Assembly (NCBI GenBank): GCA_937983015.1 | Contig: CALKAK010000183.1 | Coordinates: 1 to 25,777, forward strand | DNA length: 25,777 nucleotides | Reading direction: 5' to 3' | Origin: an uncultured Bacillaceae bacterium | GTDB lineage: Bacteria > Bacillota > Bacilli > Bacillales > Caldibacillaceae | Part shown: positions 7,388 through 15,274 of the stretch, in pieces | How positions within the stretch are numbered: position 1 is the first letter of the stretch | How the letters are laid out: every line of letters starts with the position of its first letter | Position numbers and translations under genes: made by a program | Notes under the pieces: model-generated | Told to the model about the DNA's origin: nothing | The model's database searches: none | Seen by the model: only the letters and a program-made list of their open reading frames with translations

Positions 7388-8668
7388 ATGGATGAGTACA
7401 ATCGTAACTCAGGAATAGATCGCGGTGATGAATCAACTGAGCCGAATTTCACATTAGTACCTGTTCCTGTTGAAAGTCAGAAATATGAAAAAAGCAAATC
7501 GAGTGTCTCATTCTGGAAAAAATTACTTTCCTATTTCGCCGTTGGGGTACTCAGTTCGGTTGTGACGATAGCTATCATTTTTGGATTTAACTTCGTCAAC
7601 GGAAAAATCAATAATGAACAAAGACCTGATTCACAAGAATTCTCCCGGCATGTAGATGGTGACAGCCGGCAATATACCCCTACTTATTTTAAAGACACGA
7701 GTGAATATACGGTTGCGGATATTGCTGAAAAACTGGCACCAACCATCGTCGGCGTTGTAAATTATCAAGAAACCCAGAATTTCTTTGGATTTCCTTCTAC
7801 AGATATGGCTAGTGGCTCGGGATCTGGCGTGATTTATAAAAAAGTTGGCGATAACGCCTTTATCATTACCAACTACCATGTAATCGAAAAGGCCAATCGC
7901 GTCGAGGTAGAACTTGCCAGCGGGGATCGAACTGAAGCTGAAGTGGTCGGTGTTGATCCGTTAACCGATCTTGCCGTTTTAAAAATTCCGGCGAATTTAG
8001 TGGATGAGGTTGCTCCATTTGGTGATTCCGATGCTTTGCGCCCTGGTGATGAGGTTATTGCGATTGGAAACCCACTAGGACTGGAATTTTCCCGAACGGT
8101 TACAAAAGGGATTGTCAGTGCGGTGAATAGAGAAGTCACCGTGAATACGGCGGCTGGTGAATGGACATTAGAAGTAATCCAGACGGATGCGGCAATTAAT
8201 CCTGGAAACAGTGGTGGCGCTTTGATTAATAGTGTTGGGGAAGTAATCGGGATTAATAGTTTAAAAATCTCCCAGGAAGGGGTAGAAGGGCTTGGATTCG
8301 CGATCCCGAGCAACGATGTGATTCCGATCGTTGAAGAGCTCATTGAACACGGCGAAATTAAACGACCGTTCATTGGTATTCAGATGATAAATATTACAGA
8401 TATTCATCCGATTTACAAACAAAATATGTTTGGCGGAATTGAAAAAGGTATTGTTATTTATGAAGTGCAACCGGGTTCGCCTGCTGCTCTAGCCGGATTA
8501 AAGCAATATGATATCATCGTTGGAATCAATGGTGAGGAAGTAAATAACACGACTGAATTCCGCCAATACTTGTACAAACATGTAAAACCCGGCGATACGA
8601 TTAAGATTGAATTTTATCGTGACGGAAAGAGACAAGCTGTCGATGTAAAAACCGTTGCCAATAATTAG
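7388..8668 (+). CDS. htrA: Membrane-anchored HtrA/DegP-type serine protease with PDZ domain
   Basis: Trypsin-like protease for surface protein quality control. Start at ATG 7388 (426 residues) is preferred because AAAGGGGA at 7373-7380 is correctly spaced for it. The in-frame ATGs at 7337 and 7382 are respectively without a site and too close. From this start there is an acidic cytoplasmic N-terminus, one membrane segment at about 46-70, the protease domain with H164 (TNYHVI), D194 (TDLAVL) and S275 (GNSGGAL), and a C-terminal PDZ domain with EVQPGSPAALAGLKQYDIIVGINGEEV. This is the layout of B. subtilis HtrA, HtrB and YyxA; which paralogue it matches cannot be told. Those genes answer to the CssRS stress system, but I see no convincing CssR boxes in the 266 bases upstream. 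It ends before a strong terminator. Confidence 0.93.
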   Translation: MDEYNRNSGIDRGDESTEPNFTLVPVPVESQKYEKSKSSVSFWKKLLSYFAVGVLSSVVTIAIIFGFNFVNGKINNEQRPDSQEFSRHVDGDSRQYTPTYFKDTSEYTVADIAEKLAPTIVGVVNYQETQNFFGFPSTDMASGSGSGVIYKKVGDNAFIITNYHVIEKANRVEVELASGDRTEAEVVGVDPLTDLAVLKIPANLVDEVAPFGDSDALRPGDEVIAIGNPLGLEFSRTVTKGIVSAVNREVTVNTAAGEWTLEVIQTDAAINPGNSGGALINSVGEVIGINSLKISQEGVEGLGFAIPSNDVIPIVEELIEHGEIKRPFIGIQMINITDIHPIYKQNMFGGIEKGIVIYEVQPGSPAALAGLKQYDIIVGINGEEVNNTTEFRQYLYKHVKPGDTIKIEFYRDGKRQAVDVKTVANN

Positions 8669-8699
8669 AGTACAGACACAAACACAAAACACATAAAAC

Positions 8700-8740
8700 A
8701 AGACGTCCGTCAGCAAAGATCCGGCGGACGTCTTTGTCAT
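8700..8740 (+). terminator. Intrinsic terminator after the HtrA-type protease gene
   Basis: AAGACGTCCG-type stem: AGACGTCCG at 8701-8709 pairs with CGGACGTCT at 8725-8733, extended by A8700-T8734 and followed by TTTGTCATTTCC. The T-run is imperfect. Confidence 0.75.
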
Positions 8741-8834
8741 TTCCTTCTTTTTCAGAAAAATTGCTAATCTCAGAGGATCGTAGTTCATCTAAAGTTGTTG
8801 CGAACTGTAACTAGCATTTTGTTCCAGTTTATAC

Positions 8835-8840
8835 TATAAT
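8835..8840 (+). promoter_or_regulatory. -10 element of the thiT promoter
   Basis: A consensus TATAAT lies 22 nt before the TPP riboswitch. No good -35 hexamer stands at the right distance (TAGCAT at 8812-8817 is the only candidate at 17 nt), so only the -10 is claimed. Confidence 0.55.
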
Positions 8841-8861
8841 GATAGTGAAAAATGAATAACG

Positions 8862-8965
8862 TTTCCACAGGGGGAGCACTATGCTGAGAGTGGATGAGCG
8901 GGGCTTTCCGTTCATCCTGACCCTTTGAACCTGTCAGGGTAATACCTGCGTAGGGATTGTGGAAA
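8862..8965 (+). promoter_or_regulatory. TPP riboswitch (THI element)
   Basis: Thiamine pyrophosphate aptamer. Stem P1 is perfect, with TTTCCACA at 8862-8869 pairing with TGTGGAAA at 8958-8965. Conserved pieces follow in order: GGGGAGC, CTGAGAG at 8884-8890, a variable P3 hairpin (GGATGA...TCATCC), GACCCTTTGAACCTG, and GGGTAATACCTGCGTAGGGA. Every hallmark of the class is present. It stands upstream of thiT and, with the hairpins that follow, should turn off thiamine uptake when TPP is plentiful. Confidence 0.97.
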
Positions 8966-9006
8966 GATAGTACAGGGCTAGTATGCAGCCATTGTGCTGT
9001 CTTTTT
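8966..9006 (+). terminator. Riboswitch-controlled transcription terminator
   Basis: GATAGTACAGGGCT (8966-8979) pairs, with G-U wobbles and one bulge, with AGCCATTGTGCTGTC (8987-9001) and is followed by TTTTT. It begins directly after P1 of the TPP aptamer, the usual place for an expression-platform terminator. Confidence 0.8.
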
Positions 9007-9010
9007 GCTT

Positions 9011-9051
9011 CTCCCATGGAACGTTAATTAAAATCCTGGGAGGTTTTTTTT
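9011..9051 (+). promoter_or_regulatory. Second hairpin that captures the thiT ribosome binding site
   Basis: CTCCCA at 9011-9016 pairs with TGGGAG at 9037-9042, which contains most of the thiT Shine-Dalgarno GGGAGG (9038-9043). Eight T residues follow before ATG 9052. It could act as a ribosome-site sequestering hairpin or a weak second terminator. The loop is long (20 nt), so stability is modest. Confidence 0.5.
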
Positions 9052-9615
9052 ATGCGTAATGTTCGTTTGCAGAAAATGGTAGAGGCGGCGTTTATGGCCT
9101 CACTAGCTATGATCTTTGACTTGTTACCATCGATCGATATAGGCCCATGGATTTCCATTTCTTTTGCGATGGTACCGGTATTTTTGATCGCTTTTCGCTG
9201 GGGAGTAGGAACTGGAATTTTGACCGGATTTATCTGGTCCATGTTGCAGCTAGCATCAGGAGATGCCTATATCGTCCATCCCATTCAGTTTATCCTAGAA
9301 TACCCTGTCGCATTTAGCATGATCGGAATGGCCGGGATGTTTGCCCGCCAGGTGAAAGAGCATATAAACAAAGGAGAGAAGAAAAAGGGGTTCATCTTTA
9401 TAGTCGTTGGTACTTTTGTCGGCAGCTTCATTCGCTATTTCTGTCATTATATTGCCGGTATTATCTGGTTCGGTCAATACGCACCTGAAGGACAACCGGT
9501 TTGGCTTTATTCATTGATCATTAACGGTACTGCCGGTTTGAATTCCTTCATTTTATGTGTGATTGTCCTTTCATTATTATTACCGATTATTCCCCGGCTT
9601 TTAAAAACGAAGTGA
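9052..9615 (+). CDS. thiT: Thiamine transporter substrate-binding subunit ThiT (ECF-type S component)
   Basis: A 187-residue hydrophobic protein with about six membrane segments, the size of the YuaJ/ThiT family. The thiamine-site motif HPIQFILEYP is at 76-85 (E83, Y84), and RYFCHYIAGIIWFGQYAPEG at 128-147 matches the second signature segment. ThiT captures thiamine with very high affinity and shares the energy-coupling module EcfAA'T, which is encoded elsewhere. The TPP riboswitch upstream independently confirms the assignment. GGGAGG at 9038-9043 is 8 nt from ATG 9052. The gene is monocistronic, closed by a strong terminator shared with the convergent HAD gene. Confidence 0.96.
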   Translation: MRNVRLQKMVEAAFMASLAMIFDLLPSIDIGPWISISFAMVPVFLIAFRWGVGTGILTGFIWSMLQLASGDAYIVHPIQFILEYPVAFSMIGMAGMFARQVKEHINKGEKKKGFIFIVVGTFVGSFIRYFCHYIAGIIWFGQYAPEGQPVWLYSLIINGTAGLNSFILCVIVLSLLLPIIPRLLKTK

Positions 9616-9623
9616 ATGCATAC

Positions 9624-9663
9624 AAGCAGCCTGAAATCAAACCGACCCCAGGCTGCTTTTTTT
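9624..9663 (+). terminator. Intrinsic terminator after thiT
   Basis: AAGCAGCCT at 9624-9632 pairs with AGGCTGCTT at 9650-9658 and leads into a long T-run. The HAD gene on the other strand ends inside the loop. Confidence 0.88.
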
Positions 9664-10530
9664 ATTTTGGTTCATTTCGATCACTTTATAAACCGCATGG
9701 GCAAAACCATCTTGATCGTTGCTTAATGTAACATAATCAGCAAGTTGTTTTATATCTTCAGAAGCGTTATTCATCGCCACTGAAAAACCAGCACGTTTTA
9801 ACATATCGGCATCGTTCAAACTATCACCAATCGCCATTGTTTCTGCGATGGAAATATTTCGCTTCCTGGCGTAACGTTCGAGTGCCAAACCTTTTCTTGC
9901 CTCCACATGATTAATTTCCAGGTTGCCGTATCCAGAGGAGCTAATCGCCAGTTGGGGATTCTGTGAAAGAATTTCCTGCAGTTCGCACAATTTATCCTTT
10001 TCAAAGGAGAACACGATCATTTTGTAAATTTCGAGATCTTCATTTTTGATGAGATCATCCGAATACTGGATAAACCGCATCTGGCTATTTTTAAAGCGAT
10101 TGTAAATATATTCAAGAATTTCGCCTAATGATTTCCATTCCTCACGGTGTTGTAACACCTTTTTTAAAATGGAAATTCCTTTCTTTTTGCTTACGGATAT
10201 GTGCCCCTGGTTTGTATAGAACTCATAGTATACACCGTATTCATTTAAAATTTGTACAACTTCGTGAATAAGAGCTTTGTCCAGGGGAATGGAAGATTCG
10301 ATATCTCCATCTTTATTAATGATCAATGCCCCGTTCATTACGATATACGGTAAACGCAAGCCTTTTTCTTCAACGGGAAATCGGGCAAACTCCCGGGAGC
10401 GCCCGGTTGCGATGACGACATCAATTCCCGCTTTCAGGGCCAGCTGAATCGCTTTGTAATTTTCTTCACTAATCGATCCTCGGGAATTCAACAATGTACC
10501 GTCCATATCGGTCGCGATAATTTTAATCAA
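9637..10530 (-). CDS. Cof-type HAD-IIB phosphatase
   Basis: A 297-residue haloacid-dehalogenase superfamily hydrolase of the Cof/YcsE-like IIB class. Motif I is ATDMDGTLL (D8 nucleophile, D10 acid/base), motif II is VIATGRS, and motif IV is GDSLNDADM with the metal aspartates; the C2B-type cap lies between. Such enzymes dephosphorylate sugar phosphates, flavin precursors or pyridoxal phosphate, often with low specificity, so the substrate is unknown. The start is TTG at 10530: the AGAGGTG site lies 7 nt away, and MIKIIATDMDGT is the usual family beginning. It stands alone, converging on thiT. Confidence 0.92.
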   Translation of the reverse strand: MIKIIATDMDGTLLNSRGSISEENYKAIQLALKAGIDVVIATGRSREFARFPVEEKGLRLPYIVMNGALIINKDGDIESSIPLDKALIHEVVQILNEYGVYYEFYTNQGHISVSKKKGISILKKVLQHREEWKSLGEILEYIYNRFKNSQMRFIQYSDDLIKNEDLEIYKMIVFSFEKDKLCELQEILSQNPQLAISSSGYGNLEINHVEARKGLALERYARKRNISIAETMAIGDSLNDADMLKRAGFSVAMNNASEDIKQLADYVTLSNDQDGFAHAVYKVIEMNQNKKSSLGSV

Positions 10531-10728
10531 TAGACTACACCTCTTATTTTCTATTCATTTCATAGATTATTATATGGGGGTTATCTACAAATTCTCTTAT
10601 CTATTGTAACGAAGTTTCAAAGGGAAACAAACTTTTTTCTGCAATTTTTGGATTATAAGCCAGGATTTGGGATAAATTTTTCGCTTCGGCACATGCTATT
10701 AAGGAAATCGAACAGAGGAGGAGGCTCC

Positions 10729-11352
10729 ATGAGTGGAATGGAATGGTTTTACCGGATGGAACAGGCGATAAAAGCTCGTCTTCCCGAAATAGGAGAATTG
10801 GAAGATATTCCCATTTATTTCCAAAGTGATACTACGGAACAACATCCTTCATTTTCTTTTTTAATGGAAAGAAACGATGAAGTCTTTGAATTTTGCTATA
10901 TTCAATATGACCCGATCAATCAAGAATTTTATGCGTATGAACACGATGATGATTGGGATTTCACCAGTAAATTGTTGTTTTATGATTTGGGTCATATCAT
11001 GCAATATGTGGAGGAAATGTACACCGATTTTAAAGATCTTCTTTTTAATGACCTGGATGACGACGAATGGGCTATGGAGGAAATTGCCGTTCCAGAAAAA
11101 TTTCATAATGGCGCAATTCGCTGGTTGACGAACGATAAACATTTACATATCGAAACGGGAAATCCCGATGAGCATCATGAGTATTCCATATTATTAAAAT
11201 TAGGATTGGATGAGGAAAAAGGAGATGCTGTATTGTATCGCAGTGTCGTAACCGATGAGGGAAAAAATGAAACATTACTCCGGTTTAAAGAAGATGAAAT
11301 TTCCTATTTGATCGATATGCTGGAACAATATAGGGAAGAAATCGAACATTAA
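10729..11352 (+). CDS. Conserved-looking acidic protein of unknown function
   Basis: I do not recognise this family. ATG 10729 gives a 207-residue protein and has a very strong AGAGGAGGAGG site at 10716-10724; the open frame reaches back to 10648 but has no site there. The protein is soluble, with no signal or membrane segment, and strikingly acidic, including YAYEHDDDWDF and NDLDDDEWAMEE. Aromatic residues alternate with charged ones in beta-like stretches such as FSFLMERNDEVFEFCYIQYDP. The C-terminus (EDEISYLIDMLEQYREEIEH) looks helical. It lies between the HAD gene, from which it diverges, and a repeat-rich gap before the convergent dipeptidase gene. Nothing in the neighbourhood suggests its job. 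Confidence 0.8.
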   Translation: MSGMEWFYRMEQAIKARLPEIGELEDIPIYFQSDTTEQHPSFSFLMERNDEVFEFCYIQYDPINQEFYAYEHDDDWDFTSKLLFYDLGHIMQYVEEMYTDFKDLLFNDLDDDEWAMEEIAVPEKFHNGAIRWLTNDKHLHIETGNPDEHHEYSILLKLGLDEEKGDAVLYRSVVTDEGKNETLLRFKEDEISYLIDMLEQYREEIEH

Positions 11353-11362
11353 ATAAAAAGAG

Positions 11363-11480
11363 GGCTATCCAACAGTAAATATACTTAATCATGAGTTAAT
11401 CAAGAATGTTGATTAATCAAGATTCTTGAACACGAAAAGGGGCATCCAAAAGTCGAAAATATGACTTATTGGACAGCCCC
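11363..11480. repeat. Nested inverted repeats between convergent genes
   Basis: GGGCTATCCAA (11363-11373) is the near inverse of TTGGACAGCCC (11469-11479), framing about 95 bases. Inside is a 30-bp palindrome at 11400-11429 (TCAAGAAT, G, TTGATT / AATCAA, G, ATTCTTGA) in which 14 of 15 pairs match. A further GGGGCATCCAAAAGTC at 11439-11454 folds onto 11463-11480 and is also a degenerate direct copy of the left arm. It may be a small non-autonomous element or a pair of decayed terminators. No coding frame is seen. Confidence 0.6.
11435..11480 (-). terminator. Intrinsic terminator of the M20 dipeptidase gene
   Basis: Read on the minus strand, GGGGC...TCCAA...AAGTC pairs with GACTT...TTGGA...GCCCC, with small bulges, and is followed by TTTTCG. 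It begins 9 bases after the dipeptidase stop codon. Confidence 0.7.
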
Positions 11481-11488
11481 ATATTAAA

Positions 11489-12862
11489 TTACAATTTTTT
11501 ACCAAGGTCAAGCAAGTAATGGCAGAGGGTGAGCATTCCTTTATCGAAGTTTTCGAGATGGAAATGTTCGTTCGGTGCGTGGATATTTTCACTGGGAAGG
11601 GCAAAGCCCATTAACACTACAGGTACATTTAATAATTGCTGGAAATCGGCGATGATTGGAATGGAACCGCCCGTTCTCATGTATACAGCAGGTTGTTTAT
11701 ACACTTTTTCATATGCTTCTCCGGCGATTTGCAGGGCCGGGTGATCGATTGGCGTCAAGAATGGATGGCCTTTATCAAAACGGGTGACTTTGACGGTAAC
11801 TCCTCTTGGTTTGTGTTTTTCGATATGTTTTTCTAGTAGTTCAAGGATTTCTTCCGGATCTTGATCCGGAACGAGCCGGCAAGAAATTTTTGCGGTAGCG
11901 GTTGAAGGTAGAACCGTTTTTATTCCTTCATCCTGAAATCCACTATATATCCCGTTAATTTCGAGTGTCGGTCGTGCGGATGTGCGCTCATCAAATGAGT
12001 ATCCTTCCTCACCGAAGAGTTCTGGTACACCGAGTTCTTCACGAATCGCTTCCTCATCCGTATTTAACGCTTTATATGCTTCGCGTTCTTCTTCTGTAAG
12101 GGGACGAACTTTATCATAGAAGCCTTCTACGGTAATTTTTCCGTTCTCATCATGGAAGGTGGCCAGTAACTGGACAAGGGCATGGGCCGGGTTTTGAACT
12201 CCACCGCCATAGGCACCAGAATGGAGATCGGATTTCGGACCCTGGACATCGATTTGTAAACCGGCTATTCCCCGCAAGCCATAACAGATCGCCGGCTTTC
12301 CTTTGTCAAGCATCGCGGTATCGGAAACGAGAAGTAAATCCGCTTTAAGTAAAGCGGAATGTTCGTAAATAAAATCAGGTAGGTTCGGGCTACCGATTTC
12401 TTCTTCACCTTCAAAAATCACTTTGACGTTGACCGGGAGTTTCCCATCCGTTTTTAGGAATGCTTCGAGGACTTTAATATGCATGAAAACCTGTCCTTTA
12501 TCGTCACTAGCACCGCGAGCGTAAATCTTTTCGCCGCGAATGACCGGTTCAAAGGGCGGGTTGTCCCAAAGTTCGATCGGGTCTACGGGTTGTACGTCGT
12601 AATGACCGTATATGAGTACCGTCGGTTTATTTTCCGCATGAAGCCAATCCCCATAGACGACAGGATGCCCCTTTGTTTCCATCACTTGTACATGTTCCAT
12701 GCCGATTCGAACGAGTTCATCCTTTAACCATTCGGCAGCTTTACGCACATCTTCCCTATGTTCAGAAAGGGAACTGATACTGGGGATTTGCAAAAATTCG
12801 ATTAATTGTTCCAGATGGGTTTTGCGATGTTCCTGCAAGTACGTTTCATATGTAGTTACCAT
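11489..12862 (-). CDS. M20-family metallodipeptidase
   Basis: A 457-residue zinc-dependent peptidase of the M20 carnosinase/cysteinylglycine dipeptidase branch. Metal and catalytic residues are visible: H87 and D89 in YGHYDVQP, D120 in ASDDKG, E154-E155 in EGEEEIGS, D181 in VSDTAM and H428 in NIHAPNEH. A lid/dimerisation domain sits in the middle (LHSGAYGGGVQNPAHAL). Enzymes of this group hydrolyse dipeptides in the cytoplasm; there is no signal peptide. AAGGAGG lies just before ATG 12862. It is monocistronic. Related DapE or PepV annotations are possible, but the residue spacing fits the CNDP-like group best. Confidence 0.93.
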   Translation of the reverse strand: MVTTYETYLQEHRKTHLEQLIEFLQIPSISSLSEHREDVRKAAEWLKDELVRIGMEHVQVMETKGHPVVYGDWLHAENKPTVLIYGHYDVQPVDPIELWDNPPFEPVIRGEKIYARGASDDKGQVFMHIKVLEAFLKTDGKLPVNVKVIFEGEEEIGSPNLPDFIYEHSALLKADLLLVSDTAMLDKGKPAICYGLRGIAGLQIDVQGPKSDLHSGAYGGGVQNPAHALVQLLATFHDENGKITVEGFYDKVRPLTEEEREAYKALNTDEEAIREELGVPELFGEEGYSFDERTSARPTLEINGIYSGFQDEGIKTVLPSTATAKISCRLVPDQDPEEILELLEKHIEKHKPRGVTVKVTRFDKGHPFLTPIDHPALQIAGEAYEKVYKQPAVYMRTGGSIPIIADFQQLLNVPVVLMGFALPSENIHAPNEHFHLENFDKGMLTLCHYLLDLGKKL

Positions 12863-13008
12863 GTAAATCCTCCTTTTTAGCTCTTTTCTATAAAGAATTT
12901 TAACTCTATTTTACTGAAGGAAATTGGGAAATGCTAGAAATAGTGGAAGATTTTTAACCGCTATATTTTCTTGCTGAGCGAACAGTTTTAAACTTTCTTG
13001 GTTTTTAT

Positions 13009-13047
13009 AATAGAAAAACCGATTTATCGATGGCGACAAATCGGTTT
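13009..13047 (-). terminator. Intrinsic terminator of the phasin-like/UbiB-like operon
   Basis: AAACCGATTT (13016-13025) pairs with AAATCGGTTT (13038-13047). On the minus strand it is followed by TTCTATT. It overlaps the stop codon of the UbiB-like gene. Confidence 0.8.
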
Positions 13048-14713
13048 AAAATCGTCCGGATTTAAGAATAGAGTATAGCAACCATAAAAACATACAGGTT
13101 GCGGCGATCCCGCCGATCTCGATTACGGGAAATTTCCAGAGGACTGTCTCCTCTTTCATGATGGCCGCTCCAATAATAAGCCCGGACATCATGATGCTAA
13201 AAGCGAGAAGGACGATGCTAAATGATAACTGGTTCGTGATCCGGTCTAATTTGGTCAATAAATCTTTAAAATAAGGAACATCGATTTCTATCCGTAATTT
13301 TCCTCGACGAGCTACCCCGTTCACAATGGCTTCCAAATCTGATAAAAATTTTTGGACGTTACGAATTTTAAAACGGATGTTTTTGAATAAAGTTTCCGGT
13401 TTATACCGTTCTAGGATGAGACGTCTACCGAATGGTTCCGCTAAATTGATCAGGGCTAGATCGGGATCTAAGCGGGCCAGCACACCTTCGATTGTTAACA
13501 GAGCCTTCCCAAGCATCGTCAAATCCGGAGGTATGCGAATTTTGTTTTCGAAGCAGATACGAAAAATTTCATTAAATAATTCTGATACATGAATTTGCTG
13601 TAACGAGCGATGCATGTATGTTTCAAGGAGATTTTCCAGGTCAAATAAGAGCTTGTCCTCATCGGTATACTCGCTCATTTGACCGATTTTTTTGACGAGT
13701 GTCGCGATTTCTGCCAAATCTTCATCGCGAAGTGCGATGATTAGTGACGCCAGGTCAAATTTCATCTGCGGAGACAGTCTTCCGACCATGCCAAAATCGA
13801 TCAAGACAAGCTGTTTTTCTTTTGTAATGAAGATATTGCCCGGATGAGGATCGGCATGAAAAAAACCGCTGACAAAAATTTGTTCGAACATGCAGTTCGT
13901 AAAATCAAGGGCGAGTTTTTTCTTTTCATCCTTGTTTGCATTTTGCATGAATTGCTCTAGTTTTTGTCCCTCAATATATTCCATCGTCAATACACGTTTC
14001 GTTGTGTAGGGCCAGTATATTTTTGGAATACATACATTTTCGAGGTTTTTGATGCTTGCTTGACAGCGTTCGCTGTTTTTAGCTTCGCGAGTATAGTCGA
14101 GTTCTTGTAATAGAGAAGTTGATAATTCATGCACGATATCATAAACCCGATTTTCTTTAGCCCATTCCGTACGTTCTTCCAAAACTTTGGTCAGATAGCG
14201 GAGGATTTCCAGATCGGTGACGATCGTTTTTTCGATATTAGGGCGCTGAATTTTGATCGCTACTTGTTCACCACCGGGGAGTTTCGCTCGATGGACCTGA
14301 CCGATTGATGCGGAAGCAACTGGTGACGGAGAAATTTCTAAGAACAGGCTGTCGAGTGGTTTTCCTAATTCTTCCTCGATGATCGGACGGATTTCAGAAA
14401 AAGAAACGGGTTTCACATCATCCTGTAATTTCGCGAGTTCCCGAGTGATCTCCTGGGGAAATAGGTCAAAGCGGGTACTGGCAAGTTGTCCAAGTTTGAT
14501 AAAAGTGGGGCCCAGCTCTTCCAGGGTTAGGCGAATCCTTTCACCTAGATTTTTCGTGACCATGGGATCGTCAGTAACTGCTTTTGTTTTATGGAGTTTT
14601 CCGACAAGATCAAACATACCGAGGTCTTTCACAATAAAACCAAGGCCATTTCGGATTAGAGCCGTGATAATTTCCTGAATTCGCTGGGCATGGGTAAGTC
14701 TTTTCCTTAACAT
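13046..14713 (-). CDS. ABC1/UbiB/AarF family atypical kinase
   Basis: A 555-residue UbiB-like protein kinase-fold enzyme. Family marks are the KLGQ motif (K73-Q76), the Ala-rich ATP loop ASASIGQV (133-140), K154 in VAIKI, QELDYTREAKN, the catalytic HADPHPGN (286-293) and the metal-binding DFG (306-308). Two C-terminal membrane helices follow (about 495-550), typical of the family. UbiB/COQ8 proteins support ubiquinone synthesis or move isoprenoid lipids. Bacillaceae use menaquinone, so the role here is unclear, probably membrane or lipid homeostasis. GGGGTGA precedes ATG 14713. It is transcribed with the phasin-like gene 28 nt upstream. Confidence 0.93.
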   Translation of the reverse strand: MLRKRLTHAQRIQEIITALIRNGLGFIVKDLGMFDLVGKLHKTKAVTDDPMVTKNLGERIRLTLEELGPTFIKLGQLASTRFDLFPQEITRELAKLQDDVKPVSFSEIRPIIEEELGKPLDSLFLEISPSPVASASIGQVHRAKLPGGEQVAIKIQRPNIEKTIVTDLEILRYLTKVLEERTEWAKENRVYDIVHELSTSLLQELDYTREAKNSERCQASIKNLENVCIPKIYWPYTTKRVLTMEYIEGQKLEQFMQNANKDEKKKLALDFTNCMFEQIFVSGFFHADPHPGNIFITKEKQLVLIDFGMVGRLSPQMKFDLASLIIALRDEDLAEIATLVKKIGQMSEYTDEDKLLFDLENLLETYMHRSLQQIHVSELFNEIFRICFENKIRIPPDLTMLGKALLTIEGVLARLDPDLALINLAEPFGRRLILERYKPETLFKNIRFKIRNVQKFLSDLEAIVNGVARRGKLRIEIDVPYFKDLLTKLDRITNQLSFSIVLLAFSIMMSGLIIGAAIMKEETVLWKFPVIEIGGIAATCMFLWLLYSILKSGRF

Positions 14714-14741
14714 TTACTCACCCCAAAATGGTGTATGATCA

Positions 14742-15050
14742 TCACGCTTCATCGGTATCTTTTAATTTTTCTTCCAGAACTTGTAGGCGTTGTTCGATGG
14801 CTTGTAGTTCAGCTTTCGTAACGATATTCATATCTTTTAGCGTTTTTTCAACCCGTTCTTTCACTGCTTTTTCCATTTTTTCTTGAGTGATACGGCCCTT
14901 TTCAATTAATTCATCGACAAGATCCTTCGACTCTTTCTGGGTCATTTTTCCTTTTTCAACCAGATCATCGATCAATTTTTCTATTTGTTCCTTACTCGCT
15001 ACTGCCGCACCGATACTTAAGGCTAATAATTGTTCGAACAATTCTTTCAT
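14742..15050 (-). CDS. Phasin-family coiled-coil protein
   Basis: A 102-residue protein of the phasin/polyhydroxyalkanoate-granule-associated type. It has a short hydrophobic start (LFEQLLALSIGAAVAS), two near repeats (KLIDDLVEKGKMTQKESKD and DLVDELIEKGRITQEKMEK) and a C-terminal heptad coiled coil ending AIEQRLQVLEEKLKD. AGGAGGT precedes ATG 15050, and a promoter is visible at 15095-15123. It is the first gene of a two-gene operon with the UbiB-like kinase. I have the impression that this pairing is common in Firmicutes, which would point to a shared role at membranes or lipid bodies. No PHA synthase is in view, so granule binding is not implied. Confidence 0.82.
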   Translation of the reverse strand: MKELFEQLLALSIGAAVASKEQIEKLIDDLVEKGKMTQKESKDLVDELIEKGRITQEKMEKAVKERVEKTLKDMNIVTKAELQAIEQRLQVLEEKLKDTDEA

Positions 15051-15094
15051 GGGTATACCTCCTGGTTATTGTAATAAAAAAATTTCCTACTTCC

Positions 15095-15123
15095 ATAATA
15101 TAGAGATTTTTTTCTAAAGTAAA
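15095..15123 (-). promoter_or_regulatory. Sigma-A-type promoter of the phasin-like/UbiB-like operon
   Basis: On the minus strand TTTACT (15118-15123) and TATTAT (15095-15100) are separated by 17 nt. Confidence 0.5.
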
Positions 15124-15214
15124 TAAAACCTCGGAAATGTTACCAGTTTTTTCGCTTTGTCGCGAGTGATTTGCCTGAAATGAAGGTAATTTATTGAATG
15201 ATTGGGTAACATCC

Positions 15215-15243
15215 TTTACAGGCATTGTTCAATAACATACAAT
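15215..15243 (+). promoter_or_regulatory. Sigma-A-type promoter of the lipoprotein gene
   Basis: TTTACA at 15215-15220 and TACAAT at 15238-15243 are separated by 17 nt, about 30 nt before the start codon at 15275. Confidence 0.55.
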
Positions 15244-15274
15244 AAGAATGATGCGTTCGATTGGGAGGAAAATC

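Noticed and set aside
10648..10728. Upstream extension of the acidic protein to 10648
   Set aside because: The very strong ribosome site lies inside the extension, which would encode it as RGGGS.
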